Counted from the stretch's first letter, positions 21,674 to 33,547 are shown. The stretch: 64,000 bases of DNA from Usnea hakonensis (GCA_013423325.1 BLJB01000056.1:158183-222182); one strand, 5' to 3'. Translations and numbers: made by a program. The notes: a model not told the origin generated them from the sequence alone.

Positions 21674-23509
21674 GATGAAGTAGCTCGGTGAATGATCTGG
21701 TGAAGGTTACGGAGGTCGCGAAGGTGGAACAGTAACGTGCGGTGGTGATTAAAAGCGTGGAAGGGTGGTGAGTCTGAGAGCTTGATCGACTGGAGATTTG
21801 GGGGATGAGATGCTGATTATATACACCACAGGAAGCGCCCTCGGTGAAATTCAAACCTCTCTCCCACATGACCAATCGGCTTCGCCATTCGATCCATGCA
21901 AAATGCTTTCACCGCGAATTAATATCTCACAAGATAAGGTCTGCGTCCCCATGACAGACTCGCACCCTTCTCACTTCCATCCGAGATTTGTCAAAGACAA
22001 GGATAGGTTGAGATCTACACCGATCACAAGTCCCGGAACTCAAATCGAGACAATGTTGTGCGTATGCACCTCGCCCCTTCTTTCGAAAATGGGAGCAATC
22101 ATGGATGCCTGCTGGCATGCTCCGAGTAATAGACTCCAAGACGGTCCTGCGGTCAAGTAGCGCTCGGATACCAGCAGTACTGACAATGGGAAAGCATCAA
22201 CTAATGCTGTTAGCTCGGTCATATATGTCACCTTGACCAAAAGAAATTAGCTGGGGCGAAGTGATATGGGCAGTAGTACGTAGATAGCAATCGCGACGGC
22301 AAAAGCGCCAGCATCTTTCTTATTTGAGAACCCTGCAAGCTGTACGAACGGGACAAGACTTGGTTCAACATATATCAGTATTTCATATAAGATGTTACTC
22401 ACCAAAGAGCCTCATCGTCCAGGGTACTCGTACACGCTACACGTAGTATTCGTACAAGTACGGACCATCCCAGCTTTAATTCGGTCTTAACAATAAACTT
22501 TTCAAATTTTTCAATTATACAAATTAGTGAAGGGATACGCGTATCAATGGGTCTGGCATCACACAATCAACCACACACCGCTGCCTTCGATGGTATGTGA
22601 TCTGAGTGATAGGCCTGATATCCAAGAGCCGGGCTCGGCAATTGTCGCCGGGACCATCGATTAGAAGGCGCTTAAGTAGATCAGCAAGGAAGAAATTGCC
22701 AGTTAGCGACTGCCATCTTGACCTTAGCCAGTCCATTCCACTCGCCACGGTCCCGTAGTTGAGATGCTTAATCTTGCAACATTAGGGGCTTGTGCTGCAA
22801 GCTCTCCTCATCACTGACCGCAACTTGATGCCTGAGTGTCTTGACACGGTCAATCCAGCTACCCACCTAAGAGTTTTGGCACGCATCACAGGAAAATGAA
22901 GGTTGCTGTAAGAAAAAAAGCCATTGCTGGCATGCAGGGTCAAAAGAGACTAATGCAGAGCAGGGAGCCGTCCTTTCGGTGCGCAAGTCTCAAATGATAT
23001 GCACGATCTCACCGCTACCACTCCTTCGTCGGCTCGTTGCTCTCCCTGGAAATCGTGGTCAGACCCAAACTTTGAGAAATTCGCGTCATTTTTTTGTGAG
23101 ATATAAGAAGGTAATGAATTTGTAAAATTCAATGGAACTTAAAGTGTGTACTATTGCTTCCAAATACGAGATGCTTTGCCTTTCTGGGTCCAGAAAGTCT
23201 ATACTTGGCTATCGATAGTCCACGTTCTCCGCTCACTCGCATGATTCGCAAGCCTCTCAATACTCAAATCTAAAGGTATTCACCGATACCTGCCTCCTCG
23301 TGGCTGGGGATCGCGGGGAAGGCCGGCAACCTTCACGGATATGCACGCTAACGCAGACCCTCGGTCTCCATCCATTTTGAATTTCTTCAAGCCAAGTCCA
23401 GTCCCGCTGGCGTTGAACACGGTAAAGTCGAATTCGGTCACGATAAGCCTGCGAGAGCCGACTTTGTAACTCGTTGAAGACAGGTCATAATCTCATGGCG
23501 TTATCACGT
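21674..23509. other. Gene-poor region downstream of phospholipase C
   Basis: About 1.8 kb without a supportable gene. A 120-codon open frame at 21798-22160 (plus) overlaps the likely promoter of the small zinc-ribbon gene and has no features. A 74-codon minus-strand frame at 22524-22748 has somewhat protein-like composition but no partner exon that I can find. Confidence 0.45.
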
Positions 23510-25874
23510 TCAGGTCAAGGTCCTCTGAATACATACCAGAAGCACCCCTTTGCTCTCAAAGCCGCCGCCGTCAAGCAAATGCACAAAGCGATAGCCACTT
23601 CTCAAGCGATCGAGCCTGATACAAGCCCAAGCAGCGAGGGCATCTGTACCAATCTCATCGTCTTGTATCTTGAATCTGTAGATTGATCGAATTAGCTTCC
23701 GATGCTTAGTGATCTGAACGCCGATAGATCAATCAACTACATGTTCTTTTTTTCAAATCCACAGGAGCCGCCCAGCTACTATGACAAAGGCAAAACATTA
23801 GTCAATTGACGAGGAGATACGGTCTCGATATTGACGAAAGAACAGAGTCACCAGGCCCAACGTAAATGTGACCTGTTTCGTTTCTTCACACCGAAACCTG
23901 CTTACTCCAGCTCTTTTTTGGTTTCTTACTGCCTAGCTCTACCAACCAATGGGACCGGGAAAGACAAGAGATGCGCGAGTATGAGAATTGAATATACCTG
24001 AGGAAACTTAATTCTTCGACTACACCTGGTATATCCTTGAAATCGACCTTCTCGGCCCCAAAATCCACATCCGTACCCTTCATCGTTCGGCTTCTCCATT
24101 TGTACTCCCCCTCTTTAGCCTTGCCGCCGCCTTCGATGGGCTCGCCGGTGCGCTCTGCTGGCTTCTCGACGTGGAGCTCACATTTGATGTAAGGATGGAA
24201 GCTGGATGGTCTGGTATCGCCAAGTGGGAGCGGAATACACTGCGCAGCGAGTATCTCGATGGTAAGGTTCAGAGTTCGATGCGCAATGGCGTCCGCTTGG
24301 GATTCTCTAGATATTTGCGGATTCAAGGATGATGCCGGCTTGCCAAGGTAGCCCTTAGGCTTGAGGACATAGCCGGAACTACCGCTGAACATGCCCTCGT
24401 TGAGCATCATACCTTCATCCCACCGTTGCCAATTGAGAGCAACCATCTGCACGCCCTTCCGCCAAAATACTGAAGGGTCCAAATTGTCGCTTCTGACACG
24501 CATGCCGGAGGGAAAGGCCCGCATCAGATAGTTCCGATTGTGCGAGAAGAGGGTAGGACCAGACGAGGCGTGGACCTGCATCAGCTTCTTTTCCGAAAGC
24601 GAGAACACGTGAGTTGGTAGCGTGGCTTCCGGTGCAGTCAAAGATTTGAAGTGGTATGCTCTCGTGTATACACCCAAGGCAGATAGAGATGGCACAATGG
24701 AGAAATTCTTCTTCTTTTTCTTGGAACCATCATCGACGTGGAGCTCTTCAACTTCCGATGATGCAGAGGATGCAGAGCCATCCCTTGATTTGGAGCGGAG
24801 ATTAGAAGAGGCCGCGTCTTTTCCAGTCTGGAGCTTTGCTGCGGCTTTCTTCGGGTCGGTATACTTCACCTTGACCAGAATCTTGCGGCGGAGTGAGTCT
24901 GGACTGGGAAGTGCAGTACACTGGTCCGGAGGAAGTGGGATGAGAAAGGCTCCCCAGACAGACTTCATGATTTCGACCATGATCTCCTGCTGCTCTGCGC
25001 TGGCGTGGACTTCAAGGCTGACTATGATGGGGAGATCACTGCCGTAGTAATCAGCATTTGGCTTCGTCTTGACATGCGCGCCATACCTTTTCAAGAAGGC
25101 AGCCTCTCGTATGGCCTGGCATACATCTCGAAAAGGCACTTCCTTTGTAAGGGTATGCCCATGGAGTACCCTTGGTTCGCTTTGTGTAGCCGTAGAAGAG
25201 GAAATCCATGGTGTAGGCATGTCCGGCGACTCATCTGCACCATCTACCTCAGGAGTTGAAGAAGCGGCAGACGTTTTTCCTTTGTGAAAATGTTTAAAAG
25301 GTCCGTGACTGGACAAAGTTTCCGGCACGTATGATCTTAATCTGTGCCTCCTTGCTTCGTTGGATACTGTCTTGGCCTCGCTGGAGGAGGATCTGGGTTC
25401 GCCGTCCCAAACGTCGATCTCGATACACCTGCATCCACGTACGAGGACCTTGAAAGTCGCTTTCGTCAGAACTCATATGCGTACATTCGAGTCCCATACA
25501 ACGGGGACTTGGGGCTTCTCGTTCCAGCGTAAGGAAGTGAGACGTACATTCTTATACGCATCCGTACTTGACTGGCTGTAGAGCTGATTCCCGGTCAGGT
25601 ACGTGTTGTGGCTGCTGTTGACGAAATAGTTGGAGATTGGGTGGCTAAGATCGATTGGTGGTATCGGGGTTGAAGCATTAGAATCAGACGAGCTCATGTA
25701 TTGCAAGAACTTGTTTTCGTGCGGCGATCTGGAAAGCTCTGCGACTTGGGAAGAAGATAGCCGCCGCTTGCCCAACGAAATAGTCTCTAGATAGCTAAGC
25801 ACGATCGGGGAAAGGCTTTGGAGGGCGGAAGGTACTTCGGACGGAGCCCTTGGGACTGTGATAGAAGCGGCCAT
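23510..25874 (-). CDS. Phosphoinositide-specific phospholipase C (delta-like)
   Basis: Hydrolyses phosphatidylinositol 4,5-bisphosphate to inositol trisphosphate and diacylglycerol in calcium signalling at membranes. Exons are 25874-25548, 25448-23998 and 23675-23510, giving 647 aa. The X domain shows the catalytic His in SSHNTYLTGNQL (about H89), the calcium-ligand segment EIDVWDG (E119, D121) and the second catalytic His in HGHTLT (about H205). The Y domain carries YTRAYHF, FSLSE, and FWRKGVQMVALNWQRWDEGM. A C2 domain follows, and its last strands (RFKIQDDEIG ... GYRFVHLLD) are recovered only after a 322-bp intron. The first ATG in a good frame is 25874. No PH domain or recognisable EF hands precede the X domain, as in short fungal forms. 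A Ser/Lys-rich insert separates X and Y. Without the long last intron the protein would seem to lose the end of its C2 domain. Confidence 0.93.
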
Positions 25875-27313
25875 TGTGAGGAATGGAGTAACGGTCACAA
25901 TATCACGTTCTGATTGGGAAGACTCGCCAGCGACTGGGCTGCCAGCCGCAATGAGCCTGACGCAGTAAGCACGAGAGGAGGCACACAATCACAGAGGCAT
26001 CAGCCATGAGCGTAAGAGCAGCCAATAGAGGATGAAGATTGCCAATACGAATCTAGATGGCGATCACCAAGGTGGGCGTAAGGTAAGGTACGTAATTAAG
26101 GTAAGGTAAGGTACGGTACCCTAGCCCGATGCCATAGCGCACGCGGAAAGATCGACCGAATAATCCCTGCAGTTACTGCCAAGGCTCAACTTCATCCCTT
26201 TCTTCAAGTCCATCATATAACTACCTACCTGAAAGCAGAGATACATGAAAGCCATGATTGTAAGCTATGACTGTAATCGAAATGGGTGAGATTACGAAAT
26301 ATGCATATGGAGAAAGGATGACATTGAGATTAATATTTTGGTCAATCTTGTCATACATAGGTGATGACTACCTGCCGATGAAACAGATGAACGATCCGTG
26401 GAAAATGCAAGCTGAGGAAATGAGAGCCCCCTACTAATCCAAGGTTCCATTCCCCGAAGAAAGAGAGAGAGGGCCCCCGGAGGGATTTGAAAATGGAAGA
26501 AAGAGAGAGACCAAAGGAGCATTATATGCGCTCGTGAATAGTAGCAAAAGATGATGATGATGATTCCACTGCTATAGAAGCTTATGCTACGACTTCCCCT
26601 TGCCCACGCGAAAGCTAACATCCTACCCTCTCTAGGTGTCAGTAACATGGCTTTCGTTGTATTCAACCCATCATTTGAAGATTGCACGAAAAGTGAACCA
26701 ATGACGCGCTGTTGCTAGCTCGTTTTTAGTAAAATGGTCTGCATGGAAAGTGGTCAATGATCCCATCAACACTACCCTACTATCTTATCTTACTACCCTC
26801 TCGTATGACAGAAGTTGCACCATCTTGATATCCTTCAACGAACAAAACATCTTCATTGCTCTATTCCACTGTCAAAGCACTCATAAGCTAACTGTCCTTT
26901 CCTCTATTCATTCCCTCCTTGCTCTTCGATCCCTTCTTATACTTTCCTCCACCACTCTTTGCTCTTCTCTCGCGCTCGAACAGCCACCATGTTACACTTT
27001 GGCACGGCAATATTCTTATGTCTAGTCTAGCATGGGTACTCCGGCCATTCTGAGGTCTGATCTATCCTTCCATTCTTCAACCCCTATTCGCACAGGCTGA
27101 TCGTTCCTGCTTCCCAGCGCGACATCTTGCGACGTTCCCGAAGGCCGTCACATGATACCTGGAAAGACTTACGTTGGCATACTTCCAGGCCACACACGAC
27201 CGGCATTTGTTCGAAAACCACTTGTGGACGCTGGCCGACCACCCTTATTTCTCACACAAATTTTCGGCTCCGCCAGGCGCGCGTTCTCTGTCGAGACCAC
27301 GCGTAAGCCGAGC
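25875..27313. other. Intergenic region, divergent promoters
   Basis: About 1.4 kb between the divergently transcribed phospholipase C gene and the Arg/Ser-rich gene. It contains a GGTA/TACC island at about 26075-26125 and a GAT microsatellite at about 26552-26565. In-frame ATGs exist upstream of 27314 (27152), and a short spliced leader beginning at 27031 is conceivable, but neither is convincing. Confidence 0.45.
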
Positions 27314-29098
27314 ATGTTCCGTCGCTCTCGCAGTGATGTGTATTATGACTACGCTACTGCAAGGTATCGGCCTAAAGTCTTCGTTGACACATGCCCTGGC
27401 CGAACTATTACAAGCGTTCAGCAAACATGCGCCTCATGCGGTAAATACCGTTCTGCAAGATGGCAGGCACGACACCCTTTGATACCTGGCACGTCATCTA
27501 GACCAGGTCTTTGCGGGAAGTGTCGTGACAAGCACACTTCAAGCGAAGAAGAGAGACCCAGGCATTGCCGGAGGCGCCGACACCATCGGCGGTGTGATTA
27601 TACAGAGTCAACAGATGACAGTCTCAATACCAGCTGGGAGCCTAAACGAGTGGCGCGAAGATATCGTTCACAAAGTAGAGACTACAGAAGGCGAAGTCTG
27701 GCAAGGTCGCCATCCAGGGACAATGTCCGCATCATTATCGCAAATCAAGCTGGAGATCACGTACGCCCAGAAAGACATTCTACGCGAAGAAGGGAAATTA
27801 CGCGAAGCTCCTCTATGGAGCCTCCTCGAGTCGTTCGCCGCACAGAGATTGTTGAACTGCCAGAGAGATCGCCCCGTGCTCGGTCCATACTGAGGAGCTC
27901 CAGCCCCATGGAGTACGTGGACAGCGCAACCCAGTACATCGAAGACGTGGAACTTCCTCGATACCGTTCCAGACCTAGGAGCCTGAGTCACGTGAGCTAT
28001 GTTGAATTGGAAAGGCCAAGGCGTCGTTCCAGACCAAGAAGTGTGAGCCGAGTAAGTTACATCGAGGACTTGGACTATCCACGACCGCGACGCCGAGCAA
28101 GAAGCTCGAGTCAAGTCCGCTTTGTGGATGAGACAGATGACCTGGTGTCTCCTTCCAAGCTAAGAAGCCTGAAACGCCGACGAGCAGTCTATTATGACGG
28201 CCCAGCAGATAACGAGGAATCAGAGCAACAAGGTTACATTCGTACGCCATCCAATCATCGTTCATCACAAAGCATAGCAAACGGCGACGGCAGAGCCATG
28301 CTTATCGAGGAGCCGGTAATGCCGCACTCGCAGGCATCGCAAAAGGCTATCGAAAAAGACCCGCACGTGAAACCTATTGACGAGCAGTCCGCACCATGTC
28401 ATCGAGCGAGCTCCCGATCTCAGGAAGACTTGGACCAAACTCCCGAGACGGTCCCTAATCACAACTACGGACAGCCATCCGAGACCAGGTCCTACACATA
28501 TGAGTCTGATCATGATGTAACACCCCGTCCAGCATTTCGTCATGTGCGAAAGGCCCGGAGTCCTCACGCGGAAGAGGTGTCATTGGACCACGGCTCATAC
28601 ATTGATTTCGCAGCGGAAAAGTCCTGTAGAAGGTCCTGTTCACCGGCTTTCGAGTCTGGAGAGTCAAGTCGACAACGCGTGTTCACTGGGCCCGATACAA
28701 CCTATAGAGGAAGACGTGAGCGGGTTCGCGAGTCAGACGAATCCTCCGGTCCAGATGATGACGACTATCATCGGCCATCCGCAATGACCTACCGCCACGT
28801 CGAAGTCCCGGAAACGCCTACTCCTCGTTCGGACTTCCTCCTCGAAATGCTCCAAAACGCATCCATCACACCACCCAGTGCACGAGATCGAAGAGGCCGG
28901 CCCTCTCAGCGCAGTCGTTCCGGCGAATTGGACACCGCGAGCCAGGCCTATCCCCAGCGGTTCTATCTCAGCGAAGACAGCGAAGATGAGCATACAGATT
29001 ATGGGGATGCGCGCACTACCAAAGAAAAATCACACGGCAGCCCATCGCAGCTCGAGCCGGCGCTCAACAGCAACGCAACATACGACTGGATGACTTAG
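27314..29098 (+). CDS. Arg/Ser-rich protein with N-terminal CxxC pair motif
   Basis: An uncharacterised protein of 594 aa from the ATG at 27314 (648 aa from 27152). I prefer 27314 because the sequence from MFRRSRSDVYYDY onward reads as a structured N-terminus, while the 54 upstream residues do not. A probable zinc site is formed by CASC and CGKC about 28 residues apart, near residues 40-70. Most of the rest is low complexity with SR/RS pairs, and there is a degenerate internal repeat at about residues 195-275 in which RPRS-x3-VSY-type units occur in succession. Such RS-rich composition is common in RNA-processing proteins, but also in disordered fungal proteins generally, so function is not assigned. 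It converges on the DUF7918 gene with about 310 bp between them. Confidence 0.82.
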   Translation: MFRRSRSDVYYDYATARYRPKVFVDTCPGRTITSVQQTCASCGKYRSARWQARHPLIPGTSSRPGLCGKCRDKHTSSEEERPRHCRRRRHHRRCDYTESTDDSLNTSWEPKRVARRYRSQSRDYRRRSLARSPSRDNVRIIIANQAGDHVRPERHSTRRREITRSSSMEPPRVVRRTEIVELPERSPRARSILRSSSPMEYVDSATQYIEDVELPRYRSRPRSLSHVSYVELERPRRRSRPRSVSRVSYIEDLDYPRPRRRARSSSQVRFVDETDDLVSPSKLRSLKRRRAVYYDGPADNEESEQQGYIRTPSNHRSSQSIANGDGRAMLIEEPVMPHSQASQKAIEKDPHVKPIDEQSAPCHRASSRSQEDLDQTPETVPNHNYGQPSETRSYTYESDHDVTPRPAFRHVRKARSPHAEEVSLDHGSYIDFAAEKSCRRSCSPAFESGESSRQRVFTGPDTTYRGRRERVRESDESSGPDDDDYHRPSAMTYRHVEVPETPTPRSDFLLEMLQNASITPPSARDRRGRPSQRSRSGELDTASQAYPQRFYLSEDSEDEHTDYGDARTTKEKSHGSPSQLEPALNSNATYDWMT

Positions 29099-29412
29099 GA
29101 GAGTAGTGCTTCGCAATCCATGATGGCCGCTGGACGGTGCACGACGTACTTGGAACGTGATAGCCAGCCTGTCAGCTTGATCGATCAAACGATTCGAACT
29201 TCTCGAAGAGTCTGTTGGAGACTGAGTGGCAAGTGTTGGAGGACAGCATTGTTGGATGAGCCTTGAGACGTAAGATCTTGTTGGACTGACACAGGACTAA
29301 GCTCTCGTCACTGTAGCGCATAGTGTTAATAGCTAGATGTTATCCTACGCTGTCCCCGCTCCTAGTTTCCTGCTTGACAAGCGCGAGTTGATTTCCATCT
29401 CAAAGTAGGGTC
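29099..29412. other. Short convergent intergenic region
   Basis: 314 bp between two converging genes. It should hold both 3' untranslated regions. I see no gene or repeat. Confidence 0.5.
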
Positions 29413-32400
29413 CTACCAGCCGCCGCCACCACCACCTCCTCCTTCGTCGCCATTGTTTGCACCCCATGAATTATCACCGCCTGCATTGCCACCTTCATGA
29501 CCTTCGTTATTCTTGTCATCAGTCCCACCCCAACCTCCATCCCCTCCGCCTTCATTCTTATCCCGGCTATCCGCACCCTTATCGTTGCCCCAATCGTCCG
29601 CCGCTTTATTGTCACCGTCGTTGTTTACCCAGTCATCGGTGGGCTTTGCGTCGCCGCTATTGTTGTTGCCGTTTTTGCTCCAGTCACCGCCCCAGGCGCC
29701 AGCGTTCGCACCCCAGCTATTTTCATCTTTCCTGTTGCCATTGTTCTTCTGATCGGTATTGCCCCAGTCATTGCCACCATTGCCGCTCTCTCCGGCCCCA
29801 TTGGAGACCTCGCCATACCCATAGTTGTCCCACTGACCCCTATCTTTGGCATTATCATCTTCGTTCGTGCCCCACGAGTCTCCTGTATTGCCATTGGCCG
29901 TTGGGTCTTTAGCCTTCTCCCCGCTCCAGTTGTGTCCACTGGTGTCGCTCCTCTCGTTGCCCTTGCCCGAACGCCCTCCCCATTTTCCCTTTTGCGTGTC
30001 ACTGCCACCCCATTTGCCTGCCCCGGCCATTCCTGGGCCGTTGGTCGGACTAGTGCTCTTCACCCAGTCATTTATCGCTGGCACGTCCTCTTTGCTAGTC
30101 TCTAATTTGCTCAGCTTCTCATCTAGCTTCTTCACAAAAGTCGCCTGCCCCGAGGAGTCACTTTCAACTACGCTAAGCTTTGATTTGGTCTTGATCAATT
30201 CGTCGATGAGCTCATGCTTGGACAACGAGACGAGTCTTGCTTTTTCATCCATCTCGGGCTCTGTGATGTTCGTCTCCAGCATATGTTCGAGTATCTCCTT
30301 GTCCCTATACTTGAACACGAACACGGCGTACGGACTCTCATGGGTATCCATGTACTTGGGCTTATTACTCTTGTGCGTATACGCTGCTGGACGCCCGGGC
30401 CGTACTTGGTGGGACATCATATTGCGTTGCGCGACCTCAGCAGGGATGCTGTAGAGGGGCTCCCCAACTTCTTCTGGAGAGGGTGCTTGTTCATCCTCCA
30501 TTTCAGCTTCGACAGCCGCGTTAGGGTTCCTCCAGTTGGACCAATAAGGCTTGGGCTTGGGTTGTGAAGATATAGAAAAGCTTGGTGGAGTCTGAGGCAC
30601 CAGTAGCTCTGGCTTCCCTAATTTCGGAGGTGCTACGGGCGAGTCCCACGTGCGGGGAACGGAAGATGTCTTCGAAGGTTTCTTCGGAATGACGGGAGGA
30701 CCAGAAGCGTTGGATGGCTTCTCCAGAGATGGCTTCTGCCAATCGAATGTCAAAGGTTCCTTGGTCGCTATAATTGAAGCGACTCTGGGCATATCAGTGG
30801 TCATCTGAATCTGTGATCTCGCCTTAGGCGTTGGCTTCGAATCTTTGGCTCTGGAGTTGCCAAAGCTCGAAATAGAGCCTGCCTTGTCTCTAGCGGTAGC
30901 TTGTCCGTGGCTTGTGAGCCAGTCCTTTTTCCCGCAGTCTTTTGCACCTGTCGTAGCTTGCTTCGTGTCATCGCCGCCCCATGTACTAGCCTGTTGAACA
31001 GTGTCTCCCCAACCATTGTCTTGCTGGGTGTCATTGCCTGCAGTCTCTCCCCATTCGTCATTTTGCTTTGTATTACTATTTTCATTCGCTCCCCAACCGT
31101 CCTTGTTCTCATCGGACGTGTACTTAGGAGATCCTGGGACGCCGTCATCCTTGTTTTCATCGTTGTTTGGGGCATCCCAGCTGGATTCGCCACCATTGTT
31201 GTCCCACTCGACATTCTCTACCCGAGACTGGTCGCCGACTGTGTTCCATCCGCCATCATTGTGAGATTTGGAATTTCCAGTGCCTCCCCAATCGTTGCCG
31301 CCGATTCCAGAGGTACCCCATTCATCGCCATTGTTGCCCTGATTGCGATCGTTTTTGCCTCCCCACTGATCATTCTTGCCCTGATGCTGATCATTGGAAC
31401 CCCGCCAAGGTCCTTGGACGTGATCCGCATCTGAGACTATAGAGTCCTTCATGCCGCCTTTCTTTCCTCCTGGCTTGTTCTTTGTCTCGTGTTCTATCCC
31501 CCAACCTCCCACATGGGTTCGCGTCTTGCTCTCACCGTCATGAGTCAAGTCTCCCGTGGGCAAGTTGGCCGTCCATGGGTCAAATGCGGCTGGTACTCCT
31601 TCATTCTCTTGAAATGGTACATCTTCTTGAGTCCATTCCTTGGTCGCAGGGGGTCCACCATTCCAGTTTCTCATTGCTTCTGAAGAAGTGATCGTGTAGC
31701 TGCCAGGTCCTCCTCCTCTGAGATGAATGGGGGCTGCGTTCTCCTGATCTGTGATGCTGCGAGGTTGTTCAGAACGGCTATGCTGGGATCCTGCACGAGA
31801 TCCGTTCTTCATGAAGTCCGACTGAAAGTGGTCGCGTAATCCACTGCGTTTGTCCCACGGTTTGTTCCTCTCTAGAGCGTCGCTGCTCTTAGATTGCTGA
31901 CCCACAGGGTTCCATATACCCGTCTTCTCGCTTGTCACCTCGATTTTGCCCCTTTTTGGCTCGTCAAGGGGTGGCGGTGGTGGGCCCCAATTTTCCCAAC
32001 CCCCATCAAGGCCGAAATTTTGGGCCTGACGCGCGGACTTGGACTTTGACTCTGTTCGAGACTCACTCGCACCTACAAATTGTCCCGGCATAGACAGTTC
32101 ATTGTCGTCAGAGCTCTCGTCTGATGGGGTATCGTTCGCAATGATGGGTAGCTTATCGGAGGCATGGCAGCGGAGTATAACAACTTCAATGGTACCGACA
32201 TACTCACCATCATATGGAGGCCGTCCACTTCCTTCGACATCCGAATCAGGGACTAAGGATCTTGCATTAGCAGTTGAGATGTCATGGGTAAATGTCTTCA
32301 CCGACCTATCTTCACCTTCTCGAACCTCCACTGCTTCCCCTCGAAAGTACCATCCCATAAAAGTTCTTCCTTCTGACGTACAACGAAGTCAACTTCGACT

Positions 32401-32723
32401 TTCTTTCGCGAGGTGGTTTCTCCAGGGATGACTAGATTGCGCCGGTTACGATTGCATTGATACGCACCGTCCATCTAGAAACAAAAAGATAAGTATGTGT
32501 TGGAATAAAGAAATACTTGAATCAAACTTGCATAAACGAACATAGCCAGCCCAGGCGCGATGTGTCCGTGTGATCGCAAGTGTATGGAGAAAGGCGTCGG
32601 TGTTGAGGGAATGGCGATGAATGTCTCGACGTAGCCATCAGTGTAGATGGTGTGATACTCGTGTAATGGGAGTCTCGAGCCCGTCCACTCTACATTGCAC
32701 GTAATTTGCTTCAGGGTTGGCAT
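29413..32723 (-). CDS. DUF7918 protein with long WG/GW-repeat tail, about 1070 aa
   Basis: Exons are 32723-32532, 32474-32302 and 32260-29413. The N-terminal ~180 residues (MPTLKQITCNVEW, then GLAMFVY, then MDGAYQCNRNRRNL, then a WDGTF segment, then GTIEVVILRC) match my memory of the fungal DUF7918 domain. The rest is disordered and dominated by Gly, Asn, Asp and about twenty Trp residues set in WG or GW contexts (NDWGGTG, DGWGANE, NGWGDTV, GKWGGRS, NSWGAN and similar), with a short ordered-looking segment near the middle. Tryptophan-glycine arrays of this kind are the Argonaute-hook type seen in GW182, NRPE1 and Tas3; that link is inference. The first intron uses a GC donor (GCAAGT), and the second is only 41 bp. 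Without these splices the first ATG of the long frame (32358) would drop the whole DUF7918 N-terminus. Confidence 0.82.
32475..32531 (-). other. GC-AG intron
   Basis: A 57-bp intron in the DUF7918 gene. On the minus strand the donor reads TAT|GCAAGT and the acceptor TTTCTAG|ATG. GC-AG is the commonest non-GT splice class and GCAAGT is its consensus. A GT donor a few bases upstream would remove residues from the FVY-MDGAYQ junction, so the GC donor gives the better protein. Confidence 0.72.
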
Positions 32724-33547
32724 CTTAGATGTTGTATTGCAATCAGTAGCCTTTGAATGTTAGACTTGCCCCAACGCATCGGTGGCCGAGAAGTCACAGT
32801 CTTCACAGCATCCTGCTATTCTTGATAGTGACTCGCAATGTTGAATTATGCAGACGAAGGATTGCGTGTTGTGGAGAATGTTGATAGGATTTTTGTATAT
32901 CGTGTCAATGACGCGCCACCACTTTGCTGCTTCCAACGCAGTACTACTCGTACTTTCATTTCTCTTCAGATTACAATCGTTTGAGATGGGCCAAATGATG
33001 AGCAGATATCCGGTTCAGACAAGATTCAAGCTTAGCATTATAATCGACAGTCGGCATTCCAAGAATACATATTGTGCCTCTTGATTTGAATTATTGGAAT
33101 ACCCGCTTTGATTTCACAGTGCGCGGTCAGTCATTCCATACGTAAGATGTAAAATAGCGAATCTCCAGGTAAGGGATGACAGGTACTATTCTCCAGTGGA
33201 ACACAATTTTCTTCCGGGTGTCCATCGCATCGGCGTCGTTCCCCAACCTTCAAGTGCAGAGCAAACCGGTCGACGTCGCTCTAAAAGATATTTCCGAAGA
33301 CTCTCGTCAATTGGAATGGTTCGCGGTCAAGGCAGCACCTCACCAGGACTGCTTATCACACATCAACACGAATAGCAAAGCTTACTGTTGGCTACATGCC
33401 ATTTTACTGGAAGTCATATAGGTGGTGAAAATCGCTGTTCTCCTTTCAGAGTATTATTCACCCCAATGCATGGCTTTCATATATCACACCGATTTTGAAC
33501 TCCATACCCTTGTAAATCCAGCGTCACCGACGCTAAGATTTGCGCCT
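32724..33547. other. Intergenic region
   Basis: About 820 bp between the start of the DUF7918 gene and the 3' end of the peroxisomal membrane gene. No gene is supported. Confidence 0.5.

Noticed and set aside
22524..22748. 74-codon minus-strand frame with protein-like composition
   Set aside because: No acceptable start or second exon, and no recognisable motif.
23474..23686. 70-codon plus-strand frame
   Set aside because: It is the antisense shadow of the last phospholipase C exon.
23886..23997. Apparent truncation of phospholipase C after SFLR
   Set aside because: The missing C2 strands were found after a 322-bp intron at 23675-23510, so the gene is intact.
29457..30105. 202-codon plus-strand frame opposite the WG-repeat region
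   Set aside because: Its Val/Ile/Pro-rich composition is the mirror of Gly/Asn/Asp/Trp codons in the real minus-strand gene; no start context or domain.
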